Assembly: GCF_900099995.1 (NCBI RefSeq)
Contig: NZ_FNCZ01000001.1
Span: 682,001 to 746,000, forward strand
DNA: 64,000 bases
DNA from: Winogradskyella thalassocola
GTDB taxonomy: Bacteria; Bacteroidota; Bacteroidia; Flavobacteriales; Flavobacteriaceae
Reading direction: 5' to 3'
Shown here: positions 34,750 to 43,365 of the stretch, piece by piece
Layout of the letters: each line of letters opens with the position of its first letter
How positions within the stretch are numbered: position 1 is the stretch's first letter
Translations under genes and position numbers: made by a program
Notes under the pieces: model-generated
Database searches by the model: none
The model's input: the letters and a program-made list of their open reading frames with translations, nothing else
What the model was told of the DNA's origin: nothing

Positions 34750-34780
34750 TTTGTTAAATCAGTTTAACAACTTATTTTTG
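34750..34780 (+). promoter_or_regulatory. Complete Bacteroidota promoter for the OmpA-TSP3 gene
   Basis: TTTG at 34750-34753 and TATTTTTG at 34773-34780 are 19 bases apart, the canonical spacing. Transcription would start near 34786, about 31 bases before the ATG. Confidence 0.75.
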
Positions 34781-34816
34781 CCAACAATTAACACTTAAAA
34801 TTAAATTAATTAGAAT

Positions 34817-36214
34817 ATGAAAAATCTTAGCAGATTATTTTTTGTCGCAGTGCTTATCGCAAGTTTTAGCACTTCTAATGCACAAGACAAGAACAATCCA
34901 TGGGCCATTACTTTTGGAGCCAACGCAGTTGACTTTTACCCAGTAGGAGAAGACACACCTCAAGGAGAATATTTTGATGAGTACTTCAATGTATCTGATC
35001 ATTGGAACATTCTTCCTTCAATTTCAACACTTTCTGTTTCGAAGTACCTTAGTGACGGTTTTACATTTACTGCCAAAGGTTCTATTAACAGAATAGATAA
35101 ATTTGGTTCTAATTTCGATCCTATTACAGGTGAAGAATCAACTAACAAAGTTGATGATTTAACGTATTACGGTTTAGATGGTAGAGTTTCTTATAGCTTT
35201 ATGGATGTAATCAATTCTAAAACTATTGACCCTTATTTAGGTGTTGGTGGTGGTTACACTTGGGTTGATGAAATCGGAGCTGGAACTGTAAACGGAACTT
35301 TAGGTTTTAAAGTTTGGTTCTCAGAAAAATTAGGTTTAGATATTCAATCTACTTATAAGCATTCTTTCGAAGATTACTTACCAAAACATTTCCAACATTC
35401 AGTTGGTCTTACTTTCAAGTTTGGTGGTACTGATACAGACGGAGATGGTATATACGATCAAGATGATGCTTGTCCAGAAGAAGCTGGTTTAGAGATCTTC
35501 AATGGTTGTCCAGATTCTGATAATGATGGTATCCAAGATTCTAAAGATGATTGTCCAAATACTGCTGGTTTAGCTGAATTTAACGGTTGTCCTGATTCTG
35601 ATGGTGACGGTGTAATGGATAAAGATGATAAGTGTCCAGATGTTGCTGGATTAAAAACTTTAGCTGGTTGTCCTGATGCTGATGGTGACGGTGTTTCTGA
35701 TGCTGATGATAACTGTCCTAATGAAGCAGGTCCTGCTGCAAACAGTGGATGTCCTTGGCCAGATACTGACGGTGACGGTGTATTAGACAAAGATGATAAA
35801 TGTCCTAACGAAGTTGGAACTGTTGCAAATAACGGTTGTCCTGAAATTAAGCCAACTGAAGAAGTAATGGATACTTTAAATGAATATTCAAGATCTATCT
35901 TATTTAATTCAGGTAAAGCAACTTTCCAAAAACAAACTGATAAAGTATTACAGTCAATGGTAGCAATCTTTAAAGATTATCCAAAAGCTAACTTCTCTTT
36001 AGAAGGACATACTGATTCTGATGGTTCTAAATCTATGAACCAAGCATTATCTGAAAGACGTGCAAATGCAGTTAGAGATTATTTAATCGCTAATGGTATT
36101 AGTGCTGATAGATTAACTGCTGCTGGTTTCGGTGAGTCTAATCCTATCGCTAGCAACAGTACAAGTGCTGGTAAAAAAGAAAACAGACGTGTAGAGGTGA
36201 AGTTGAAAAACTAA
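34817..36214 (+). CDS. OmpA-family outer-membrane protein with thrombospondin type 3 repeats
   Basis: The 465-residue protein has a signal peptide (to SNAQD, about residue 23) and an N-terminal beta-barrel (about 25-203, ending VGLTFKFGG). Five Ca2+-binding TSP3 repeats follow (206-342, DxDGDGVxDxDDxCP type). A C-terminal OmpA domain (about 355-465) has LEGHTDSDGSKSMNQ and the Arg-rich ENRRVEVKLKN, which binds peptidoglycan. It ties the outer membrane to the cell wall and is probably abundant, given its strong promoter and perfect terminator. Bacteroidota usually carry several such proteins. Confidence 0.94.
   Translation: MKNLSRLFFVAVLIASFSTSNAQDKNNPWAITFGANAVDFYPVGEDTPQGEYFDEYFNVSDHWNILPSISTLSVSKYLSDGFTFTAKGSINRIDKFGSNFDPITGEESTNKVDDLTYYGLDGRVSYSFMDVINSKTIDPYLGVGGGYTWVDEIGAGTVNGTLGFKVWFSEKLGLDIQSTYKHSFEDYLPKHFQHSVGLTFKFGGTDTDGDGIYDQDDACPEEAGLEIFNGCPDSDNDGIQDSKDDCPNTAGLAEFNGCPDSDGDGVMDKDDKCPDVAGLKTLAGCPDADGDGVSDADDNCPNEAGPAANSGCPWPDTDGDGVLDKDDKCPNEVGTVANNGCPEIKPTEEVMDTLNEYSRSILFNSGKATFQKQTDKVLQSMVAIFKDYPKANFSLEGHTDSDGSKSMNQALSERRANAVRDYLIANGISADRLTAAGFGESNPIASNSTSAGKKENRRVEVKLKN
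35432..35842 (+). repeat. Five in-frame TSP3 coding repeats
   Basis: Five units of about 27 codons each encode the pattern DxDxDGxxDxxDxCPxxAG...GCP. The DNA shares segments such as GATGGTGACGGTGT between units, so homologous recombination could change copy number. Confidence 0.8.
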
Positions 36215-36235
36215 TCACATCTAAAATATATTAAA

Positions 36236-36264
36236 AAAACGCCCCGATATTCGGGGCGTTTTTT
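36236..36264 (+). terminator. Strong rho-independent terminator after ompA
   Basis: CGCCCCGA (36240-36247) pairs with TCGGGGCG (36251-36258) around TAT, flanked by A and T runs. It ends 12 bases before the AddB-like start. Confidence 0.93.
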
Positions 36265-36275
36265 ATTTTTATAGA

Positions 36276-39035
36276 ATGATAAGTTTTATAAAATCGGTTC
36301 TCGTAGATCTTCAAAAGAAACACTTAAATCTAGAAGATTTATATTTCATTCTACCTAGTAAACGTGCTGGTGTTTTTCTTAAACACCACCTCTCTACATT
36401 AATCAAGCAACCCATATTTGCTCCTCAAATACTCAGTAGTGAAGAATTTGTAGAAGAATTATCTGGTTTACAAAACCTACCAAACACAGATTTACTATTT
36501 AGACTTTATGAAACTTATAAAGCCTTAACAACAGACGAAGAACAAGAGTCTTTTGAATCGTTTTCTAAATGGGCTCAAATCTTGTTACAAGACTTCAACG
36601 AAATTGATCGTTATCTCATACCACAAGAACACATCTTTGATTACTTAAATGCTATAAAAGAGATTCATCATTGGTCGCTAGATCCCAATCAAACGGATCT
36701 TATTAAAAATCATTTAAAGTTCTGGAAACAGCTTAAAAATTATTACAAAGCGTTTACTGATAATTTGATTCAGTCTAAGCAAGGCTATCAAGGTTTAATT
36801 TATAGGGAAGCCGTAGATAATCTAGAGTCTTATATGGAAAATTGTAATGGAAAGATCCATATCTTTTTAGGATTTAATGCTTTGAATACTGCTGAATCTC
36901 AAATTATTCAAGGTTTACTGAAAAATGATTTGGCTCATATTTACTGGGATATAGATAAAGCATTTATTGATGACTCTGTACATGATGCTGGTTTATTTAC
37001 GAGGCAGCATAGAAAACAATGGAACTATTTTGAAACACAACCTTTTAATTGGGTTACTAATTATTATAATGAACCAAAGAATATTCGAGCAATAGGTATT
37101 CCTAAATTGGTTGGCCAAGCTAAATATATTGGTCAATTGCTAGAGGAACTAACAGAAAAGGAGACTAATTTATCTACTATTGCGGTCGTTTTGGGTGAAG
37201 AACAATTATTACTTCCGGTATTAAACTCAATTCCTAAAAACATAACCAAACTGAATGTTACGATGGGTTTACCATTACAATATGTCCCTTTGGCGTCTTT
37301 TTTTGAGCAACTATTTAACGTTCATAAAAACAATCCGAAGCAGTTTTATTATAAGGATGTTATAGGTTTATTATCTCATCCTTCTGTTTATCCTTTGTTT
37401 GAAACGGAATCTGGTAATATTTCAAACGACGTTGTTGCTCATATTCAAAAAAACAATACAGTTTACATTACTGTAGATGAGCTTAAACAACTCGCTAGGT
37501 CACATAAAGAACTCGTAGCTTTACTTTTTAAATCTTGGGATGATCATCCTGAAATTGCGTTAAAATATTGTTCTGAACTGATTTTAAAAATGAAAGTAAA
37601 TTTTGAAAGCGATAAACAGAATCACAGTTTAGAATTAGAATATTTATATCGCTTTAATACTTTATTCAATCAACTCTCGGAATTAGATACGAACTTTAAA
37701 TATCTGAAGTCCATAGTTGCATTACAATCAATTTACAAAGAACTACTAAGCTCAGAAACTCTAGACTTTAAAGGAGAACCATTAGAAGGACTTCAAATTA
37801 TGGGGATGTTAGAGTCTCGTGTTTTAGATTTTGAAACCGTGATTATAAGTTCTGTAAATGAAGGTATTCTTCCTTCCGGAAAAACAAATAATTCCTTTAT
37901 CCCTTTCGATGTAAAAATTGAAAATAAACTACCAACCTTTAAAGAAAAGGATGCGGTTTACACCTATCACTTTTACCGACTTTTACAACGTGCTAAAAAC
38001 GTTTACATTTTATACAACACGGAAATTGATGCATTAAAAGGCGGTGAAAAAAGTAGATTTTTAACACAGTTAGAAGTGGAAGGCATTCATGATATAAAGA
38101 ACACAATTATATCACCGGATGTTCCGATAATAGAACAGAAACTAATCGAAATAGTAAAAACGCCTTCAGTAATTGAACAAATAAAAGTAGTGTCTGGTAA
38201 AGGCTACTCTCCGTCGTCATTAACAAGCTATATTAGAAATCCTATGGATTTTTATTACGACAAAATTTTAGGAATTAAAGAATTTGATGAGGTTGAGGAA
38301 AACATCGCAGCGAATACTTTAGGTTCTGTTATTCACAATTCACTTGAAGATTTTTATAAACCCTTAGAAGGCTCTATTTTAACTATTCAGCATCTTAAAG
38401 ATTTTAAAAGTCGTACTAAGAAAATGGTAACTAAACATTTTGAAGAACTCTACAACAAAGGTGGTTTTTCTCAAGGTAAAAACCTTATCATTTTTGAAAT
38501 TGCCCAACGTTACATTTCAAATTTTTTAAATTTAGAATTAGAGAGCCTTAAACAAGGAAATGAAATTAAAATCCTTTCGATTGAAGCTGATGAAGCCATT
38601 GATATTAAAATTGAGGGTCTCGATTTCCCTATTAAACTTAAAGGAAAAGTAGATAGAATTGATAGCTTTAATGGCATGACTAGAGTTATAGATTATAAAT
38701 CGGGTAAGGTGGAACAAAATAAAGTTGAAATCGTTAATTGGGAAGACTTGACGTCAGATTACGATAAGTACAGTAAATCGTTTCAGATTTTGTGTTATGC
38801 GTACATGATGCGACAACAAAACTTAATAGAATTACCAATTGAAGCTGGAATTATTTCATTTAAAAACTTAAGTGAAGGCTTATTGAAGTTCGGAAAAAAA
38901 GCGTCGTCTCATGCCAGGTCAAAAGACCAATTAATTACGAATGAAACCTTAGATAATTTTGAAATAGAACTTAAAAAACTCATTACAGAAATATGTAATC
39001 CAAAGCTTAATTTCACTGAAAAGGAACTGGACTAA
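36276..39035 (+). CDS. addB: PD-(D/E)XK nuclease family protein, AddB-like
   Basis: The 919-residue protein begins with a helicase-like N-terminus (FILPSKRAGVFLKHHL) without a convincing Walker A. It has VIISSVNEGILPSGKTNN in the middle and a C-terminal RecB-type nuclease with YSPSSLTSYIRNPMDFYYDK and VDRIDSFNG then VIDYKSGKVE (catalytic Asp and DxK). This is the layout of AddB. It would partner the AddA-like protein 2.8 kb upstream. The four-Cys iron-sulfur site of Bacillus AddB is not evident. Its stop overlaps the next ATG by one base (TAATG). Confidence 0.82.
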   Translation: MISFIKSVLVDLQKKHLNLEDLYFILPSKRAGVFLKHHLSTLIKQPIFAPQILSSEEFVEELSGLQNLPNTDLLFRLYETYKALTTDEEQESFESFSKWAQILLQDFNEIDRYLIPQEHIFDYLNAIKEIHHWSLDPNQTDLIKNHLKFWKQLKNYYKAFTDNLIQSKQGYQGLIYREAVDNLESYMENCNGKIHIFLGFNALNTAESQIIQGLLKNDLAHIYWDIDKAFIDDSVHDAGLFTRQHRKQWNYFETQPFNWVTNYYNEPKNIRAIGIPKLVGQAKYIGQLLEELTEKETNLSTIAVVLGEEQLLLPVLNSIPKNITKLNVTMGLPLQYVPLASFFEQLFNVHKNNPKQFYYKDVIGLLSHPSVYPLFETESGNISNDVVAHIQKNNTVYITVDELKQLARSHKELVALLFKSWDDHPEIALKYCSELILKMKVNFESDKQNHSLELEYLYRFNTLFNQLSELDTNFKYLKSIVALQSIYKELLSSETLDFKGEPLEGLQIMGMLESRVLDFETVIISSVNEGILPSGKTNNSFIPFDVKIENKLPTFKEKDAVYTYHFYRLLQRAKNVYILYNTEIDALKGGEKSRFLTQLEVEGIHDIKNTIISPDVPIIEQKLIEIVKTPSVIEQIKVVSGKGYSPSSLTSYIRNPMDFYYDKILGIKEFDEVEENIAANTLGSVIHNSLEDFYKPLEGSILTIQHLKDFKSRTKKMVTKHFEELYNKGGFSQGKNLIIFEIAQRYISNFLNLELESLKQGNEIKILSIEADEAIDIKIEGLDFPIKLKGKVDRIDSFNGMTRVIDYKSGKVEQNKVEIVNWEDLTSDYDKYSKSFQILCYAYMMRQQNLIELPIEAGIISFKNLSEGLLKFGKKASSHARSKDQLITNETLDNFEIELKKLITEICNPKLNFTEKELD

Positions 39036-39874
39036 TGATAATTGATAAAAACATAATTTTAGAAAGAGACGGTAAAAAACCGATTTTAATTGATGCCTTT
39101 TATTCTGAAGATAAAACGAATCAACCTATAATCATATTCTGTCATGGCTATAAAGGGTTTAAAGATTGGGGAGCATGGGACCTTATGGCAGAAGCATTTG
39201 CCAATGCTGGATTTTGTTTTATAAAATTCAATTTTTCACATAATGGTGGCACTATGGAAAATCCTATTGATTTTCCTGATTTGGAAGCATTTGGAAATAA
39301 TAATTACACGAAAGAACTAGACGATTTAGATGCGGTTATAACTTGGTCTCAAAATCATTTCAAATCGAATTCAAAAATAGACACCAACACTATTTGCTTA
39401 ATTGGTCATAGTCGCGGCGGAGGTATTGCGCTACTAAAATCTTCGGAAGATCAACGAATCACTAAACTGATTACTTTGGCTAGTGTAAGTGATTTTGCGA
39501 GTCGGTTTGGCTCTGAAGAAGCACTTAAAACATGGAAAGAAGACGGTGTTAAATACGTAGAGAATGGTAGAACGAAACAACAAATGCCGCATTATTACCA
39601 ATTCTTTGAAGATTTTGAAACTCATAAAGCGAAGCTTGATATCAAAGCCGCGACAACACAAATAGACATCCCAATGCTCATTATTCATGGTGATAACGAT
39701 AATTCTGTAAATATCAGTGAAGCAGAAGCGTTACAGCAATGGAATCCTAAGAGTCAACTAAAGGTTATTGAAAATGCAGATCATGTGTTTAATACAAAAC
39801 ACCCTTGGAGTAAAAGTGAACTTTCTGAGGAATTAAAAACTGTTGTCGAAACGGCTATTCAGTTTATAATATAA
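39035..39874 (+). CDS. Alpha/beta hydrolase (dienelactone-hydrolase-like)
   Basis: The 279-residue protein has IIFCHGYKGFKDWGAWD around the oxyanion hole, the nucleophile elbow GHSRGGGIAL, the acid in LIIHGDNDNSV and the His in IENADHVFNTKHPW. It lacks a signal peptide and is cytoplasmic. It is coupled to the AddB-like gene by a one-base stop-start overlap. It is probably an esterase or peptidase-like hydrolase; the substrate is unknown. Confidence 0.85.
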   Translation: MIIDKNIILERDGKKPILIDAFYSEDKTNQPIIIFCHGYKGFKDWGAWDLMAEAFANAGFCFIKFNFSHNGGTMENPIDFPDLEAFGNNNYTKELDDLDAVITWSQNHFKSNSKIDTNTICLIGHSRGGGIALLKSSEDQRITKLITLASVSDFASRFGSEEALKTWKEDGVKYVENGRTKQQMPHYYQFFEDFETHKAKLDIKAATTQIDIPMLIIHGDNDNSVNISEAEALQQWNPKSQLKVIENADHVFNTKHPWSKSELSEELKTVVETAIQFII

Positions 39875-39876
39875 AA

Positions 39877-39903
39877 AAAAAGCATGCCTTAAGCATGCTT
39901 TTT
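39877..39903. terminator. Bidirectional terminator between the hydrolase and tRNA-Ala genes
   Basis: AAGCATGC (39880-39887) pairs with GCATGCTT (39893-39900) around CTTAA, with A and T tracts outside. It lies one base beyond the tRNA 3' end, so it can stop both transcripts. Confidence 0.88.
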
Positions 39904-39904
39904 G

Positions 39905-39978
39905 TGGAGAAGATCGGGCTCGAACCGACGACCTCTTGACTGCCAGTCAAGCACTCTAGCCAACTGAGCTACATCCCC
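39905..39978 (-). tRNA. tRNA-Ala (anticodon GGC)
   Basis: The minus strand folds into a 74-base cloverleaf: acceptor GGGGATG/CTTCTCC, D-arm, anticodon stem CTTGA/TCAAG with loop CTGGCAG (anticodon GGC), T-arm with TTCGAGC, and discriminator A. The G3-U70 wobble, the alanine identity element, is present. Position 6-67 is a U-U mismatch. CCA is not encoded. Confidence 0.95.
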
Positions 39979-40015
39979 AAATTATTTTTTTAAAAAAGTA
40001 AAAGTAAGCAATATA

Positions 40016-40516
40016 ATGATTCGTTTAGCAGAAGAAAGAGATATTCAATCAATTTTAAAAGTCACAAAATCTTGTGCTAAATTCATGATTTCTAATGGAG
40101 TTTTTCAATGGAATGACGATTATCCAAATAAATCTGCTTTTCAAAATGATATAAAGCGTAACGAGCTTTATGTTTTAGAGTTAGATGACGGCATTAAAGG
40201 TTGCATTGTGATTTCGACACTTATGGATTCAGAGTATATACCTATTGAGTGGTTGACTAAAAATGAAAACAACATTTATATTCATCGTTTAGCTGTTCAC
40301 CCTCAATTACAAGGCAAAGGTTATGCACAACAATTGATGCATTTTGCAGAGCAATTTGCTATTGATAACAACTATAGTTCTATTCGATTAGATACCTTTT
40401 CGAAGAACAAAAGAAACCAAAAGTTTTACGAACTTCGCGGTTATAAACGATTAGGAGATATTTACTTTCCAAAGCAAAGTGAATTTCCTTTTCATTGTTA
40501 CGAACAAGTATTGTGA
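40016..40516 (+). CDS. GNAT-family N-acetyltransferase
   Basis: The 166-residue protein has the acetyl-CoA loop in IHRLAVHPQLQGKGYAQQLM (Q-x-x-G-x-G/A) followed by a helix, and IRLDTFSKNKRNQKFYELRGY, the C-terminal GNAT pattern. It would acetylate a small molecule or protein amine in the cytoplasm. Its stop overlaps the GTG start of the MATE gene by 4 bases (GTGA). Substrate unknown. Confidence 0.88.
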   Translation: MIRLAEERDIQSILKVTKSCAKFMISNGVFQWNDDYPNKSAFQNDIKRNELYVLELDDGIKGCIVISTLMDSEYIPIEWLTKNENNIYIHRLAVHPQLQGKGYAQQLMHFAEQFAIDNNYSSIRLDTFSKNKRNQKFYELRGYKRLGDIYFPKQSEFPFHCYEQVL

Positions 40517-41847
40517 GTACAGCTATAACTTTAAAACAAATTAACAAATTGGCGATTCCTGCTTTAATTGCGGGAGTGTCTGAACCTATTTTATCTTTAA
40601 CTGATGCTGCAATCATTGGTAATATGGAACAGAATGCCACAACATCTTTGGCGGCAGTTGGTATTGTAACGACATTTTTATCCATGCTAGTTTGGGTCTT
40701 AGGTCAAACTCGAAGTGCTATTTCTTCAATTATTTCGCAATACTTAGGTGCCGGAAATGTGGAAACCGTGAAGAATTTACCAGCCCAAGCTATTTTTGTA
40801 ATTACAACACTCAGTCTTGTAATTATAGCTATTACCTATCCCTTAGCTTCGCCTATTTTTAAACTTTACAATGCCTCGGGCGACATTCTAAATTATAGTG
40901 TAGACTATTATCAAATTCGGGTTTTTGGATTTCCCTTTACTTTGTTTACCATCGCTGTTTTTGGAACCTTTAGAGGACTTCAAAACACCTATTTCCCTAT
41001 GCTAATTGCTATTTCTGGTGCATTGGCCAATATTATTCTCGACGTTGTGCTTGTCTATGGTATTAACGGTTTTATTCCTGCCATGCATATCAAAGGTGCT
41101 GCATATGCCAGTGTTATTGCGCAATTAATTATGGCTTTACTTTCGGCTTATTTTTTACTTAAAAAAACAGATATTCCGTTAATCGCAAAATTGCCTTTTA
41201 ATCCTGAAATGAAACGTTTCGCGTTAATGATTCTCAATTTATTCATAAGAACGATTGCCTTAAATATTGCCTTGTATTTTGGAACGAGTTTTGCCACAAA
41301 ATATGGTGAAAGCTACATTGCGGCTTATACCATTGCTATTAATTTATGGTTTTTAGGGGCTTTTCTTATTGATGGCTACGCAAGTGCGGGTAATATTTTA
41401 TCAGGAAAATTATTTGGAGCAAAAGATTATAAAAACCTTTTAGAATTAAGTAATAAACTGATTAAATATGGCATTGTCGTCGGGCTTTTTATTGGCGTCA
41501 TTGGTGCTGTATTCTATTATCCTTTAGGCAATCTATTTAGTAATGATGAAGCAGTATTAACGGAATTCTACAGCGTGTTTTGGATTGTTTTAGCCATGCA
41601 ACCTTTATGTGCTCTAGCTTTTATTTTTGATGGTGTTTTTAAAGGGCTAGGCAAGATGAAGTATCTTAGAAACGTTTTGTTATTTTCTACAATTGTAATT
41701 TTTGTTCCTGTTATATTTTGGGTAGATCGCCTAGATTATAAACTCTATGGTATTTTTATCGCCTTTACATTGTGGATGATTGCTCGAGGCTTACCATTAA
41801 TTATAAAATTTAGAAAAACATTTATTCCTCTAGCGCAAAACACTTAA
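40513..41847 (+). CDS. MATE-family efflux transporter
   Basis: Starting at GTG 40513, the protein has 444 residues and begins MSTAITLKQINKLAIPAL. About twelve membrane helices are spread along it, with the MATE N-half segment ISQYLGAGNVE and a C-half counterpart LSGKLFGAKDYKN. It would export cationic drugs or metabolites using Na+ or H+. The 4-base GTGA overlap with the acetyltransferase supports this start over TTG 40495, which would add six residues. Coupling of acetyltransferase and exporter may point to one shared substrate; that is inference. Confidence 0.88.
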   Translation: MSTAITLKQINKLAIPALIAGVSEPILSLTDAAIIGNMEQNATTSLAAVGIVTTFLSMLVWVLGQTRSAISSIISQYLGAGNVETVKNLPAQAIFVITTLSLVIIAITYPLASPIFKLYNASGDILNYSVDYYQIRVFGFPFTLFTIAVFGTFRGLQNTYFPMLIAISGALANIILDVVLVYGINGFIPAMHIKGAAYASVIAQLIMALLSAYFLLKKTDIPLIAKLPFNPEMKRFALMILNLFIRTIALNIALYFGTSFATKYGESYIAAYTIAINLWFLGAFLIDGYASAGNILSGKLFGAKDYKNLLELSNKLIKYGIVVGLFIGVIGAVFYYPLGNLFSNDEAVLTEFYSVFWIVLAMQPLCALAFIFDGVFKGLGKMKYLRNVLLFSTIVIFVPVIFWVDRLDYKLYGIFIAFTLWMIARGLPLIIKFRKTFIPLAQNT

Positions 41848-41873
41848 ATTTGATTATTAATTCAATTTCTATA

Positions 41874-42050
41874 ATGAGCTTATTAATAACAATACTACAA
41901 GACGGTAATATAGACGAAAAACTTAAAAATGCACCAGACAGCAGTTATGGTGTTGGCGTGTTTATTGGTACACTCTTACCTTTTGTGGTTTTAGTTCTCA
42001 TCGCTTTTGCGATTTATAGATATAACAAAAACAGATATAAAGACGAATAG
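41874..42050 (+). CDS. Small single-span membrane protein
   Basis: From ATG 41874 the 58-residue product is MSLLITILQDGNIDEK..., with a polar stretch and one membrane helix (about 26-46: GVFIGTLLPFVVLVLIAFAI), then a basic tail YRYNKNRYKDE. A longer frame from TTG 41850 is less likely. It follows the MATE gene by 26 bases and precedes a second tiny gene by one base, so both may be cotranscribed. I do not recognise the family. Confidence 0.6.
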   Translation: MSLLITILQDGNIDEKLKNAPDSSYGVGVFIGTLLPFVVLVLIAFAIYRYNKNRYKDE

Positions 42051-42051
42051 T

Positions 42052-42150
42052 ATGGATATTCTTGGCTTTTTAGGCGGAAACGGCTTATTCCTTATATTAG
42101 GATTAGTACTTGTAATTGTATTTTTCTACAACAAATATAAAAGACGTTAA
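42052..42150 (+). CDS. 32-residue single-span membrane peptide
   Basis: ATG 42052 to TAA 42150 encodes MDILGFLGGNGLFLILGLVL then VIVFFYNKYKRR. Almost the whole product is one membrane helix with a basic end. It begins one base after the stop of the previous small gene, and both end in an aromatic/lysine-rich tail (YRYNKNRYKDE and YNKYKRR), suggesting a related tandem pair. It ends 7 bases before the convergent oxygenase gene. No family is known to me. Confidence 0.5.
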   Translation: MDILGFLGGNGLFLILGLVLVIVFFYNKYKRR

Positions 42151-42157
42151 TATAGAT

Positions 42158-42787
42158 TTACCGCGTTTTTAACCAACCTGTAATACTCAATCGCTGTGTA
42201 TTTACGGGTTTTACTTCATGCTCTAATTCTTGGCTTTCAAAAATAACAACTTTGCCAGGAAAAGGATAAATAACCTTGTCTTCACCGTCTAAATAAAGGA
42301 CTAATTCACCTCCGTTTTCAGGTTTCCAGTCTTCACTATTTAAATAACAAACAAAAGATAATTTACGTCGATCATCATTCTGAAACGTGTCTAAATGACG
42401 TTTGTAATAGGTGTCCTTAGGATAAATGGCATAATGGAATTCCTTCTGATTAATACCAAGAAAACAGGTGCGATTGAGGTAATCTTTTAAGTCATTGATT
42501 TTATTGAAGAATAATTGCTCTGCAGAATTGATAACGTTTTCATCTATCCAAAGAATAATATCTCCGCGTACTGCTTTTTTAACAAGCACATTGGTTTTAT
42601 TCCCAATAGCCGATTTTTTAAACGCATCTTCTTCATACTTTAAAAGCAATGAATGCCGTAAAGCAACAACCTCATCTTCTGAAAAAAAATCATCAACAAT
42701 ACTATATTTTTGCGATGAAATGTCTGAAATAACACGCTCGTAAAGCGGATTTTCAACAAACGGAATAGCTTCGAAAAGGCTACTCAC
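42158..42787 (-). CDS. 2-oxoglutarate/Fe(II)-dependent oxygenase, prolyl-4-hydroxylase-like
   Basis: The 209-residue protein starts with GTG 42787. It holds the HxD...H facial triad as H131, D133 and H190, with R199 placed to bind 2-oxoglutarate. YKRHLDTFQNDDRRKLSF and NGGELVLY fit the P4H-like group (SM-20/EGLN-type). It probably hydroxylates a protein or small-molecule substrate in the cytoplasm. The gene is alone on its strand and divergent from queD. Confidence 0.85.
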   Translation of the reverse strand: MSSLFEAIPFVENPLYERVISDISSQKYSIVDDFFSEDEVVALRHSLLLKYEEDAFKKSAIGNKTNVLVKKAVRGDIILWIDENVINSAEQLFFNKINDLKDYLNRTCFLGINQKEFHYAIYPKDTYYKRHLDTFQNDDRRKLSFVCYLNSEDWKPENGGELVLYLDGEDKVIYPFPGKVVIFESQELEHEVKPVNTQRLSITGWLKTR

Positions 42788-42846
42788 CGTGACTTTTAAA
42801 GAAATTCAATCCTTTCATTATTTTTTAAAAATTTAAAAAAAGTGCG

Positions 42847-42854
42847 CAAATGTA
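42847..42854 (-). promoter_or_regulatory. -7 box for the 2OG oxygenase gene
   Basis: The minus strand reads TACATTTG, a perfect TAnnTTTG. Transcription would begin near 42841, 54 bases before the GTG start. Confidence 0.5.
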
Positions 42855-42885
42855 ATCTAAAAAGCCATTCCTTTTACATTTATAA

Positions 42886-42893
42886 TATCTTTG
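42886..42893 (+). promoter_or_regulatory. -7 box for queD-lpxH
   Basis: TATCTTTG is a perfect TAnnTTTG, 20 bases before the queD ATG. It lies 31 bases from the divergent box of the oxygenase gene. Confidence 0.6.
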
Positions 42894-42912
42894 CACTATA
42901 ATTTAAAATCGC

Positions 42913-43365
42913 ATGAGTAAAATTCGCATTACAAAACAATTTTCTTTTGAAACAGGTCACGCATTATACGGTTACGACGGAAAGTGTAAAAATGTTCACG
43001 GTCATAGTTACCACCTTTTTGTTACTGTAATTGGCATACCAATTTCAGATTCTACTAACGTGAAATTTGGAATGGTCATCGATTTTGGTGATTTAAAGAA
43101 AATAGTAAAAGAAGAAATTGTAGATGTTTTTGACCATGCTACTGTTTTTAATAAAAACACACCACACGTTGAATTAGCTAGAGAATTAGAAGCTAGAGAT
43201 CACAACGTATTGCTAGTAGATTATCAGCCAACAAGTGAAATGATGGTGATTGATTTTGCTGAAAAAATAAAGCAACGTTTACCAGAAACGATAAAATTAC
43301 ATTCTTTAAGGCTTTCAGAAACCACTTCTTCTTTTGCTGAATGGTATGCTAGTGATAATGAGTAA
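42913..43365 (+). CDS. queD: 6-carboxy-5,6,7,8-tetrahydropterin synthase
   Basis: The 150-residue protein has the zinc histidines in ETGHALYG and VHGHSYHLFV, the Cys in GKCKNVHGH, FDHATVFNK with the catalytic region and LSETTSSFAEW at the end. It converts dihydroneopterin triphosphate to carboxy-tetrahydropterin for queuosine. No other queuosine gene is adjacent. It overlaps lpxH by 8 bases (ATGAGTAA). A 6-pyruvoyl-tetrahydropterin synthase role is the alternative within the family. Confidence 0.9.
   Translation: MSKIRITKQFSFETGHALYGYDGKCKNVHGHSYHLFVTVIGIPISDSTNVKFGMVIDFGDLKKIVKEEIVDVFDHATVFNKNTPHVELARELEARDHNVLLVDYQPTSEMMVIDFAEKIKQRLPETIKLHSLRLSETTSSFAEWYASDNE

Noticed and set aside
35458..35790. 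110-residue minus-strand Ser/Pro-rich repeat frame
   Set aside because: It is the antisense image of the TSP3 repeats in the OmpA gene, which has its own promoter and terminator.
35432..35842. Regular repeats that could suggest a CRISPR array
   Set aside because: The repeats are in frame, about 81 bases each, and encode Ca2+-binding TSP3 units. No short identical repeat with unique spacers exists here.
40495..40512. TTG 40495 as start of the MATE gene
   Set aside because: GTG 40513 gives the usual 4-base GTGA overlap with the preceding stop and the expected N-terminus.
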